From NCBI GenBank assembly GCA_030691585.1, contig JAUYEC010000021.1, positions 1 to 6,085 on the forward strand: a stretch of DNA of 6,085 nucleotides, in the 5' to 3' direction. The notes beneath the pieces are model-generated. The model was not told the origin of the DNA. It did not search any database and saw nothing but the letters and a program-made list of their open reading frames with translations. The first letter of the stretch is position 1. Each line of letters opens with the position of its first letter. The DNA comes from Candidatus Omnitrophota bacterium (lineage in GTDB: Bacteria > Omnitrophota > Gorgyraeia > Gygaellales > Profunditerraquicolaceae). Made by a program: the position numbers and the translations under genes. Shown here in pieces: positions 1-4,927 of the stretch.

Positions 1-570
1 GCATTGAAATCTAAAGGCCTTAGTTACACGGTTAATGTTGGCGACGGCGCTTTTTACGGGCCGAAGATCGACATCAAATTAAAAGACGCGCTGAACCGGC
101 AGTGGCAGTGCGCGACCATCCAGTGTGATTTTGCCCTGCCCAAAAGATTCGGCCTGGCCTATGCCGGTGCCGACGGTAAAGAGCAGGAACCGGTGATGCT
201 CCACCGCGTGCTCCTGGGCAGCCTGGAACGTTTTATCGGCGCGCTCATCGAGCATTACAACGGGGAGTTCCCTTTGTGGCTGGCACCCACGCAGGTGCTG
301 GTCATCCCGATAAAGGATGCCCAGCAGAATTACGCTCTTGGCCTAAAGAAAACGTTGGAAGATGGTCATATCCGCGTTGAGGTCGACCTGCATAATGAAA
401 CCCTGGATAAAAGGATCCGTAACGCGGAATTAAACAAGATACCGTATGTCCTGGTCGTCGGCGCTAAAGAAGAAGCGGCCGGGACCGTGTCGGTGAGAAA
501 AAAAGGCGAAGGCAATAAGGGCGTTATGTCGTTGGATAAATTTATGAAAGAGTTACACCCGGCGCTCTAA
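1..570 (+). CDS. thrS: Threonyl-tRNA synthetase, C-terminal part (5' end outside window)
   Basis: Class II aminoacyl-tRNA synthetase that charges tRNA-Thr in the cytoplasm. The reading frame is open from base 1, so the 189 visible residues are the C-terminal part of a protein usually near 580-640 residues. Visible landmarks are the catalytic-core stretch GAFYGPKID (residues 16-24), QCATIQCDF (36-44), and motif 3 in the form HRVLLGSLERF (68-78). In that motif, His68 is the expected third zinc ligand and Arg69/Arg77 are the conserved arginines. The usual HRA is HRV here, a mild change. From about residue 90 (FPLWLAPTQVLVIPI) the anticodon-binding domain runs to the end, including NAELNKIPYVLVVG and the GTVSVR strand. 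It is the first gene of the conserved thrS-infC-rpmI-rplT order and stops 60 nt before the proposed infC start. The catalytic domain N-terminus and any TGS/editing domains lie outside the window. Confidence 0.97.
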   Translation, partial: ALKSKGLSYTVNVGDGAFYGPKIDIKLKDALNRQWQCATIQCDFALPKRFGLAYAGADGKEQEPVMLHRVLLGSLERFIGALIEHYNGEFPLWLAPTQVLVIPIKDAQQNYALGLKKTLEDGHIRVEVDLHNETLDKRIRNAELNKIPYVLVVGAKEEAAGTVSVRKKGEGNKGVMSLDKFMKELHPAL

Positions 571-575
571 TGTAC

Positions 576-615
576 CTGGCGCTTATTTGAATTGCGCCGG
601 TATGCCCTTGTGGGC
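576..615 (+). promoter_or_regulatory. Two adjacent hairpins in the infC leader
   Basis: The short thrS-infC spacer can fold into two stems. The first pairs CTGGCGC (576-582) with GCGCCGG (594-600) around an 11-nt A/T-rich loop; one pair is a G-U wobble. The second pairs GCCC (604-607) with GGGC (612-615) around TTGT and ends only 3 nt before the infC Shine-Dalgarno at 619-624. Neither is followed by a T-tract, so they do not look like an intrinsic terminator. They could modulate ribosome access to infC or mRNA processing between thrS and infC. That role is inference; only the pairing is seen. Confidence 0.35.
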
Positions 616-618
616 AAG

Positions 619-624
619 AGGAGG
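619..624 (+). promoter_or_regulatory. Strong Shine-Dalgarno that places the infC start at ATA
   Basis: AGGAGG, continued as AGGAGGTG to 626, is a near-perfect complement to the 16S rRNA 3' end. Six nucleotides (TGCGAA) separate it from the in-frame ATA at 631. The in-frame TTG (592) and GTG (610) lie upstream of this site and cannot be served by it. The GTG at 624 overlaps it and is out of frame. The site therefore argues for initiation at 631. Confidence 0.75.
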
Positions 625-630
625 TGCGAA

Positions 631-1137
631 ATAAAAAAGTTCATCCGTACCAACGAAAGGATACGCGTGCCGCAGGTGCGCCTGATCGGCCCGGACGGCG
701 GGCAGTTAGGAGTAGTCTCCATTCAGGCCGCCCTGGACCTGGCTAATCAGCATGAATTGGACCTGGTAGAAGTAGCGGCCGGCGCTAACCCTCCGGTCTG
801 CCGCATCATTGATTTCAGCAAATTCAAATATGACCAGGAGAAAAAGGAGCGCGAGGCCAAAAAACACCAGAAACAGGGCCGCCTAAAAGAGATCCGCCTT
901 AAGCCCAATATCGACGAGCACGATTTCCAGACCAAGGTCAGACAGGCGATTACTTTTTTAAAGAAAAAAGATAAAGTTAAGATCAACCTTTTCTTCCGGG
1001 GCAGGCAGATGGAACATCTGGACCTCGGCAGAAAGGTTTTAGATAAATTTATCGCGGATGCGCAAGGGGAGGGCCAGGTGGAAAAGCAGCCGGCCCTGGA
1101 AGGAAGGATTATGTCCTTTGTGATTGCCCCGAAATAA
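631..1137 (+). CDS. infC: Translation initiation factor IF-3, probable AUA start
   Basis: IF-3 binds the 30S subunit, prevents premature 50S joining and checks start-codon/initiator-tRNA pairing. With initiation at ATA 631 the protein has 168 residues, a normal bacterial size. The N-domain begins with the family pattern TNERIRVPQVRLIGPDGGQLGVVS (residues 7-30). The lysine-rich linker and signature KFKYDQEKKEREAKK lie at 64-78, QGRLKEIRLKP at 82-92, the C-domain FRGRQMEH at 122-129, and the typical ending IMSFVIAPK at the C-terminus. Upstream in-frame near-starts TTG 592 and GTG 610 would add 13 or 7 residues (for example RRYALVGKRRCE) unlike IF-3, and they precede the Shine-Dalgarno. E. coli infC starts with AUU, allowing autoregulation because IF-3 rejects non-canonical starts; the AUA here would fit the same logic (inference). 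The identity is certain; the start codon is likely. Confidence 0.95.
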   Translation: MKKFIRTNERIRVPQVRLIGPDGGQLGVVSIQAALDLANQHELDLVEVAAGANPPVCRIIDFSKFKYDQEKKEREAKKHQKQGRLKEIRLKPNIDEHDFQTKVRQAITFLKKKDKVKINLFFRGRQMEHLDLGRKVLDKFIADAQGEGQVEKQPALEGRIMSFVIAPK

Positions 1138-1145
1138 TGTATAAT
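1118..1145 (+). promoter_or_regulatory. Possible sigma-70-type promoter for rpmI-rplT
   Basis: A perfect TATAAT lies at 1140-1145, immediately after the infC stop codon. TTGTGA at 1118-1123 (4 of 6 matches to TTGACA) sits 16 bp upstream. Transcription would begin near 1152, just before the first palindrome, giving rpmI-rplT an independent transcript with a structured 5' end. The -35 overlaps the infC coding end, and AT-rich hexamers arise by chance, so this is only a candidate. Confidence 0.33.
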
Positions 1146-1154
1146 GGATAACAT

Positions 1155-1185
1155 TGCAGGGACAGCATACTATGTTGTCCCTGCA
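1155..1185 (+). repeat. 31-nt palindrome between infC and rpmI, copy 1
   Basis: Two 15-nt arms, TGCAGGGACAGCATA (1155-1169) and TATGTTGTCCCTGCA (1171-1185), flank a single central base. Only one position is not a Watson-Crick pair, and it is G-T, which pairs as G-U in RNA. The flanking ATAACAT (1148-1154) and ATGTTAT (1194-1200) are also inverse complements and could lengthen the stem after an internal loop. There is no T-tract, so an intrinsic terminator is unlikely. It shares the 15-1-15 build of the palindromes at 1465 and 4986, with a different stem sequence. Confidence 0.75.
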
Positions 1186-1200
1186 GGATAAAAATGTTAT

Positions 1201-1230
1201 TGCAGGGACGATTTAAAACCGTCCCCTGCA
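1201..1230 (+). repeat. Palindrome between infC and rpmI, copy 2
   Basis: TGCAGGGACGATTT at the left pairs with AAAACCGTCCCCTGCA at the right, allowing one bulged base and one mismatch. It begins with ATTGCAGGGAC (1199-1209), the same 11 bases that begin copy 1 (1153-1163), so the two elements are tandem relatives. The TTTAAAA centre between GC-rich arms resembles the 31-nt palindromes elsewhere in the window. It ends 5 nt before the rpmI Shine-Dalgarno AGGAG (1235-1239), so folding could influence rpmI initiation; this is inference. Confidence 0.65.
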
Positions 1231-1244
1231 GAACAGGAGTGTAA

Positions 1245-1451
1245 ATGCCGAAATTAAAGACCAAAAAGGGTGCAGCGAAAAGATTCAAATTGACAAAAAA
1301 TAAGAAAATAAAATATGCCGCTTGCGGCAAGGGGCATATGATGTCTCACAAAAACACCCGCCGCCTGCGCAAGTTAAGGCGCCGCCATATTTTGTCCGGC
1401 GGTAAAGGTAAATTAGTCAAATACCTCAAGCGGATCCTGCCTTACGGATAA
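1245..1451 (+). CDS. rpmI: Large ribosomal subunit protein bL35
   Basis: Structural protein of the 50S subunit. The 68-residue, very basic product begins with the family signature MPKLKTKKGAAKRFKLT (1-17). It continues through KIKYAACGKGHMMSHKN to the arginine/lysine-rich RRLRKLRRRHILS, where bL35 normally carries a K/R-rich SxKxxRxLR-type stretch. The usual length is about 65 residues, so the protein is complete. The start is supported by AGGAG at 1235-1239, 5 nt upstream of ATG. The gene sits between infC and rplT as in most bacteria, but both spacers are enlarged by palindromic elements. In other bacteria rpmI is translationally coupled to rplT and controlled by L20; no established L20 leader could be recognised here. 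Confidence 0.97.
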   Translation: MPKLKTKKGAAKRFKLTKNKKIKYAACGKGHMMSHKNTRRLRKLRRRHILSGGKGKLVKYLKRILPYG

Positions 1452-1464
1452 AGGGAAACTAAGA

Positions 1465-1497
1465 TGTAGGGGCGGGTTTGAAACCCGCCCCTACAAC
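1465..1497 (+). repeat. Perfect 31-nt palindrome (plus AC) between rpmI and rplT
   Basis: Arms of 15 nt, TGTAGGGGCGGGTTT (1465-1479) and AAACCCGCCCCTACA (1481-1495), flank a single G and pair without mismatch. The same 33 bases, including the trailing AC and differing only at the central base, recur at 4986-5018 inside a coding region. The stem is very GC-rich and lies between the rpmI stop and the rplT Shine-Dalgarno. No T-tract follows, so it is better read as a dispersed repeat than as a terminator, though it would form a stable mRNA hairpin. Confidence 0.9.
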
Positions 1498-1522
1498 AGA
1501 GCAGCTATAAGGAGTAATTATC

Positions 1523-1873
1523 ATGGCAAAAATCAAACACAGTGCTGCAACACGCAGGAGAAAGAAGAAGACATTAAAGCAGGCAAAGGGTTTCTGGGGG
1601 GACAGGAGCAAGCAGTATCAACAGGCCAAGCGCGCTTTGATGCACGCGCTGGTTTATGCCTATCGCGACCGGAAAGTCAGAAAACGCGACTTCCGCAGGC
1701 TCTGGATCGCCAGGATCAACGCTGCCTGCCGCCAAGCAGGTTTGACCTACAGCCAGTTTATGCACGGCCTCAAAATTTCCAAAGTGGCCCTGGACAGGAA
1801 AATCCTGGCTGATTTGGCAGTTAGGGATAGCGCAGCGTTTAAGAAGTTAGTGGACATGGCTAAAAACGGATAA
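1523..1873 (+). CDS. rplT: Large ribosomal subunit protein bL20
   Basis: An early 23S rRNA-binding assembly protein of the 50S subunit. In several bacteria it also represses its own operon by binding the mRNA. The 116 residues match the usual 115-120. The N-terminal basic extension (AATRRRKKKTLKQAKGFWGDRSKQYQQAK) is typical, and the family signature RDFRRLWIARINAACR is followed by GLTYSQFMHGLKISKVALDRKILADLA. AAGGAG at 1509-1514 with an 8-nt spacer supports the ATG start. It is the last ribosomal gene before the potassium-transport cassette. In many bacteria pheS would follow here, but pheS begins about 3.6 kb further on. No T-rich intrinsic terminator follows the gene. Confidence 0.97.
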   Translation: MAKIKHSAATRRRKKKTLKQAKGFWGDRSKQYQQAKRALMHALVYAYRDRKVRKRDFRRLWIARINAACRQAGLTYSQFMHGLKISKVALDRKILADLAVRDSAAFKKLVDMAKNG

Positions 1874-1886
1874 GTTACCGGGTAAC
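1874..1886 (+). repeat. Small palindrome right after the rplT stop
   Basis: GTTACC (1874-1879) and GGTAAC (1881-1886) are perfect inverse complements around one G, and GGTAAC repeats directly at 1887-1892. It starts on the first base after the rplT stop codon. The stem is short, only half GC, and has no T-tract, so a terminator role is doubtful. It may be part of the repeat-filled spacer that follows. Confidence 0.4.
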
Positions 1887-1904
1887 GGTAACGAAGCCGG
1901 CATT

Positions 1905-1971
1905 GTCGTTCGTCGTCCGTCTATCGTCGTCCGTAAATAATACGGAATACGAGATACGAAAGACGAACGAC
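1905..1971 (+). repeat. Imperfect 31-nt inverted repeat upstream of the first trkA
   Basis: The left arm 1905-1935 and right arm 1941-1971 are equal in length and pair at 25 of 31 positions around the loop AATAA. Both arms are low-complexity, built from short units such as CGTCGT and its relatives on the left and TACGA/GACGAA on the right. This looks like a dispersed non-coding repeat. It leaves a reading frame open by chance upstream of trkA, but the resulting peptide has no RCK character. No clear promoter was seen in it. Confidence 0.75.
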
Positions 1972-1978
1972 GGAATAC

Positions 1979-1983
1979 GAGGA
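1979..1983 (+). promoter_or_regulatory. Shine-Dalgarno that sets the first trkA start at 1990
   Basis: GAGGA lies 6 nt upstream of ATG 1990, while the earlier in-frame ATG at 1903 has no comparable site and lies at the border of the inverted repeat. Starting at 1990 places the beta-strand MYVIIVGCGRVG at the very N-terminus, as expected for RCK proteins. The site is 7 nt beyond the inverted repeat, so folding of that repeat could affect access (inference). Confidence 0.7.
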
Positions 1984-1989
1984 TGTAAA

Positions 1990-2634
1990 ATGTACGTTAT
2001 AATCGTCGGCTGCGGAAGAGTGGGCTCAGAATTGTCCAAGTTGCTGGCCAACGAGGGCCACAATGTGGTGGTCATAGACAAGGACCGTAATTCCTTTGAC
2101 CGGCTGGGCGGGGCCTTCAACGGCCTGACAATAGTCGGCAGCGGCTTTGATCTCGGCCTCCTCAAGCAGGCCGGTATTGAAAAGGCCGACGCCTTCTGCG
2201 CGGTCACCAACGGCGATAACACCAATCTCATCGCGGCGCAGGTCGCCAAAAAAATATTTAAGATCCCCAAAGTCCTGGCGCGCGTGTATGACCCGCAGCG
2301 CGCGCATATCTACGCCGCCCTCGGCCTTGAGATCATCAGCGGCACCATCCTTTTTGCGGCTATGCTCAGGGATAAGATCATTGAGAGCCGATTTTCGAGT
2401 TATCTTATTGAAAGCAAGGACCTGGGTGTTATTGAAATAGAAGCCAAGGGCCATCTGGTTGGTAAGACTCCTTTAGATATCAATATCCCGGGAGAATTTA
2501 TGGTCGTGGCCCTGCGGAGAATGGACGGAGTTTCTATTCCCGAGGCCAAGACCATTTTTCAGGAAAAAGATATGCTTATGGCCATAGTGGAAGTGGCCAA
2601 ACTTGAAGGCGTAAAAGAGAAGCTGAATCTTTAG
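1990..2634 (+). CDS. trkA: TrkA-type potassium uptake regulatory protein (RCK), first paralogue
   Basis: Cytoplasmic NAD(H)/nucleotide-binding gating subunit of a Trk/Ktr K+ transporter. With the start at 1990 it has 214 residues. Residues 1-130 form an RCK_N Rossmann domain with the glycine loop GCGRVG (7-12) and the acidic residue ending strand 2, Asp30 in VVVIDKD. ADAFCAVTNGDNTN (67-79) and ARVYDPQRAHIY (97-108) are typical of the family. Residues about 140-205 form the RCK_C (TrkA_C) domain. E. coli TrkA (about 458 residues) contains two such units in one chain; here each unit is a separate gene. An upstream ATG at 1903 would add 29 residues encoded by the inverted repeat and is rejected. 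It is followed after 15 nt by the second trkA. It may assemble with that partner under TrkH; heteromer formation is inference. Confidence 0.93.
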   Translation: MYVIIVGCGRVGSELSKLLANEGHNVVVIDKDRNSFDRLGGAFNGLTIVGSGFDLGLLKQAGIEKADAFCAVTNGDNTNLIAAQVAKKIFKIPKVLARVYDPQRAHIYAALGLEIISGTILFAAMLRDKIIESRFSSYLIESKDLGVIEIEAKGHLVGKTPLDINIPGEFMVVALRRMDGVSIPEAKTIFQEKDMLMAIVEVAKLEGVKEKLNL

Positions 2635-2649
2635 GCGGAGGCTATTGTA

Positions 2650-3312
2650 ATGTATATTTTAGTCATCGGCGCCGGGAAAGTGGGTTATTTTTTAAGCCGC
2701 AGGCTCTGCTCCAATAAGCACGCGGTCAGCATTGTGGATAAAGATAAGGCGCTCTGCGAAGCGGCGGCCAAGGAATTAGAGGCCCTGGTCATCAGCGGCG
2801 ACGGCTGCGACCCGCGCATCCTGGAAGAAGCAGGGATCGGGCGCGCCGACGTGGTGGCGGCAGTAACAGGTGATGACGAAGACAACCTGATCATCTGCCA
2901 ATTAGCAAAGGAAAAATTCGGCGTTCGGCGCACGGTCGGCAGGATCAATAATCCCGACAATGAGCATACCTTTGCCGAATTGGGCGTGGACGTGCCCGTG
3001 GATGCGACCAAGATCATTGCCAAAGTGATCGAAGAAGAAGTATCTTTCTCGGATTTTGTCAACCTGATGAGTTTTAAGCGCGGCAAACTTGCCATTGTCC
3101 GCCTGGACCTGCCCGAGGATTCTCCCGCCATCAATAAAAAAGTCAAAGACATTCGCCTGCCGCCGGATTCGGTATTAGTTTCTATTGTTCGGGGTGAAGA
3201 GGTCATCGTGCCTAAAGGAGACACCATATTGCGGCCCGGCGATGACGTTATCGCTTTAACCCTGATAGGCAACGAACCCCAATTATTAAACCTTCTGGCA
3301 GGAAAATTATGA
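2650..3312 (+). CDS. trkA: TrkA-type potassium uptake regulatory protein (RCK), second paralogue
   Basis: A second 220-residue RCK protein with the same two-domain plan. The RCK_N domain carries GAGKVG (7-12) and Asp30 in VSIVDKD, then the conserved GDGCDPRILEEAGI (50-63), ADVVAAVTGDDEDN (66-79) and the GRINNPDNEHTF stretch (97-108). The RCK_C domain spans about 140-215 and includes the VPKGDTILRPGDDVIAL turn. It is clearly related to the first paralogue but diverged: TGDDEDN against TNGDNTN, and RINNP against RVYDP. The pair therefore looks like two established subfamilies rather than a recent duplication. GGAGG at 2637-2641 with an 8-nt spacer supports the start. The stop codon overlaps the ATG of the next small gene as ATGA (3309-3312), implying translational coupling. 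It likely gates TrkH in response to NADH/ATP-type ligands, a family property not visible here. Confidence 0.94.
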   Translation: MYILVIGAGKVGYFLSRRLCSNKHAVSIVDKDKALCEAAAKELEALVISGDGCDPRILEEAGIGRADVVAAVTGDDEDNLIICQLAKEKFGVRRTVGRINNPDNEHTFAELGVDVPVDATKIIAKVIEEEVSFSDFVNLMSFKRGKLAIVRLDLPEDSPAINKKVKDIRLPPDSVLVSIVRGEEVIVPKGDTILRPGDDVIALTLIGNEPQLLNLLAGKL

Positions 3313-3428
3313 AGAGCCTAAAGTTACCCGTAAACATAGCTTTGGGTATTGCCGTTGAAGTCGCGTATGCGCTGGCTATAATACTGGCGGCGTTTCTGGT
3401 CTGTCTTGCGTTTTACTTTAAAAGATGA
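3309..3428 (+). CDS. Small single-helix membrane peptide between trkA and trkH (39 aa, not recognised)
   Basis: A 39-codon gene fits exactly between trkA and trkH. Its ATG overlaps the trkA stop as ATGA (3309-3312) and its stop overlaps the trkH ATG as ATGA (3425-3428). AGGA at 3300-3303 lies 5 nt before the start. The peptide has a short basic N-terminus (MKSLKLPVN), one long hydrophobic stretch from about residue 10 to 37 (ALGIAVEVAYALAIILAAFL then VCLAFYF), and a basic end KR. It is thus a probable single transmembrane helix with one acidic residue, Glu17, within it. I recognise no family. KdpF, the tiny subunit of the Kdp K+ pump, is a functional analogy only. trkH has no good Shine-Dalgarno of its own, so the gene may also serve to deliver ribosomes to trkH. 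Alternatives are a purely coupling ORF without a stable product, or a chance ORF; the double overlap argues against chance. Confidence 0.7.
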   Translation: MKSLKLPVNIALGIAVEVAYALAIILAAFLVCLAFYFKR

Positions 3429-4927
3429 TCCTGAAACCTCAACTTAAAGACGCCAAGATCATCGGCTATTATTTAGGTAAGGTCATCCTCGGCCTTGCCT
3501 TTACTATGCTTGTTCCGGCCTTGATGGGTTTGGCAAAAGCGGAAATCGGCCCGGCCCTGGATTTTTTTACCGGCCTGGAAATTTCTTTGATCCTCGGGCT
3601 GCTCTTGACATGGACCTGCTTTGTAGAAGTTGATCTGAACTGGATGCAGGGGATGATCGTGGTGTCGTTGTCGTGGCTGGTGGCAATGGCGCTGGGTGCC
3701 ATCCCGCTGTATTTAAGCGGCCATTGGGCGTCTTTTCTTGATGCCTGCTTTGATTCCATGTCCGGTTTTGCCACCACCGGCCTTACCCTTGCTCAAGATC
3801 TAGACCACCTCTCTTTTGCCCATAATCTCTGGCGGCACCTGATCATGTTCATCGGCGGCCAGGGCATCGTGATTATTGCCATTTCCTTTTTTGTCAAAGG
3901 CTTTTCCGGCGCCTTTAAGATGTATGTGGGCGAGGCCCGCGACGAAAAAATCCTGCCTAATGTCATCGAGACCAGCAGGTTTATCTGGCTGGTCAGCCTG
4001 GTTTATCTGGTTCTGGGCACCCTGGCTTTGGGCGCCGCCGGTATTTCAGGCGGGATGCGGCCGTTTAACGCTTTTTTCCATGGCGCTTGCCTGTTTATGG
4101 CGGCTTTTGATACCGGCGGTTTTGCCCCGCAATCACAGAATATACTTTATTATCACAATACGATCTTTGAACTCATCACCATTGTGATCATGGTCCTGGG
4201 GGCGATCAATTTCAAGCTGCATTATCACATTTGGATGGGCAACCGCAAAGAGATCATCAGGAACATCGAAATGGTCACGCTGTTTGTCACTATCGGCGCG
4301 ACTTTTCTTATTACCGCGGCCGGCCTTGCGCAGGCCAATGTTTATCCCGGAGCTATAGCATTGTTCCGTAAAGGCTTTTATCAATTAATATCCGGGCATA
4401 CCGGCACCGGATTCCAAACTATTTACGCGGCACAGTTCAGCCTGGAATGGAGCCAGCTTGCTTTAACCGGAGTGATCTGCGCCATGGCCCTGGGTGGAGC
4501 GGTCTGTTCGACTACCGGTGCGATAAAAATGCTGCGCGTGGGCATAATTTTTAAGGCATTAGCGGAAGATATTAAAAGGATCATCCTGCCTGAGAAAGCC
4601 ATAGTGGTGCAAAAATTCCACCACATCAAAACAATGTTCCTGGAGGATAAACTGGTCCGGGCGGCGCTCCTTATCACTCTGGCTTATATCGTGCTTTATG
4701 GTTTAGGCACCCTCGTCGGCGTCTACTATGGTTATCCGTTTCTGAATTCCCTGTTCGAATCTACGTCTGCCGCGGCCAACGTCGGATTATCCTGCGGGAT
4801 CACGCAGGCGGGCATGCCTGCGGCATTAAAGGCCACCTATATTTTCCAGATGTGGGCCGGCCGGCTTGAATTTATGTCGGTGTTTACTTTGATCGGATTT
4901 TTCATCGCGGTAGTGAAGGGTAAATGA
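3425..4927 (+). CDS. trkH: TrkH-family potassium channel/transporter membrane subunit
   Basis: Integral inner-membrane K+ translocating subunit of the SKT family (TrkH/KtrB). Its 500 residues compare well with about 485 for E. coli TrkH. The four pore loops are visible: TTGLT (117-121), DTGGFA (229-234), TGTGF (326-330) and ANVGLS (451-456), each with the filter glycine. The segment GGAVCSTTGAIK (357-368) matches the broken middle helix and intramembrane gating loop of the third repeat. GRLEFMSVF (479-487) is the conserved C-terminal helix motif. IGGQG (143-147) replaces the more usual GGMG after the first filter. The start overlaps the preceding small gene as ATGA, and only a weak purine stretch (AAAAG) precedes it, so translation is probably coupled. 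The stop likewise overlaps the next gene as ATGA (4924-4927). With the two upstream RCK proteins it forms a complete Trk-type system. Confidence 0.95.
   Translation: MILKPQLKDAKIIGYYLGKVILGLAFTMLVPALMGLAKAEIGPALDFFTGLEISLILGLLLTWTCFVEVDLNWMQGMIVVSLSWLVAMALGAIPLYLSGHWASFLDACFDSMSGFATTGLTLAQDLDHLSFAHNLWRHLIMFIGGQGIVIIAISFFVKGFSGAFKMYVGEARDEKILPNVIETSRFIWLVSLVYLVLGTLALGAAGISGGMRPFNAFFHGACLFMAAFDTGGFAPQSQNILYYHNTIFELITIVIMVLGAINFKLHYHIWMGNRKEIIRNIEMVTLFVTIGATFLITAAGLAQANVYPGAIALFRKGFYQLISGHTGTGFQTIYAAQFSLEWSQLALTGVICAMALGGAVCSTTGAIKMLRVGIIFKALAEDIKRIILPEKAIVVQKFHHIKTMFLEDKLVRAALLITLAYIVLYGLGTLVGVYYGYPFLNSLFESTSAAANVGLSCGITQAGMPAALKATYIFQMWAGRLEFMSVFTLIGFFIAVVKGK

Noticed and set aside
592..630. 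infC start at TTG 592 or GTG 610
   Set aside because: Both precede the only strong Shine-Dalgarno (619-624), and the added residues do not resemble IF-3. The ATA at 631 fits better.
747..1154. Minus-strand ORF over infC and similar minus-strand ORFs at 2026-2454, 2685-3272 and 5529-5876
   Set aside because: They are antisense shadows of clearly identified genes, with no recognisable domains and low-complexity Ser/Arg-rich products.
1155..1230. CRISPR-like array or L20 leader in the infC-rpmI spacer
   Set aside because: There are only two palindromes with an 11-nt shared start and no spacer pattern, and I could not match the known L20-binding structures.
1465..1495. Intrinsic terminator between rpmI and rplT
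   Set aside because: The stem is strong but no T-tract follows, a near-identical copy lies inside a coding region, and termination here would separate rplT from its operon.
1936..1952. Promoter for the trk cassette within AATAATACGGAATAC
   Set aside because: The AT-rich hexamers lie in repeat sequence and I saw no paired -35 element at suitable spacing.
1903..1989. N-terminal extension of the first trkA starting at ATG 1903
   Set aside because: The 29 residues are encoded almost entirely by the inverted repeat, there is no Shine-Dalgarno before 1903, and ATG 1990 has GAGGA at good spacing and gives the normal RCK N-terminus.
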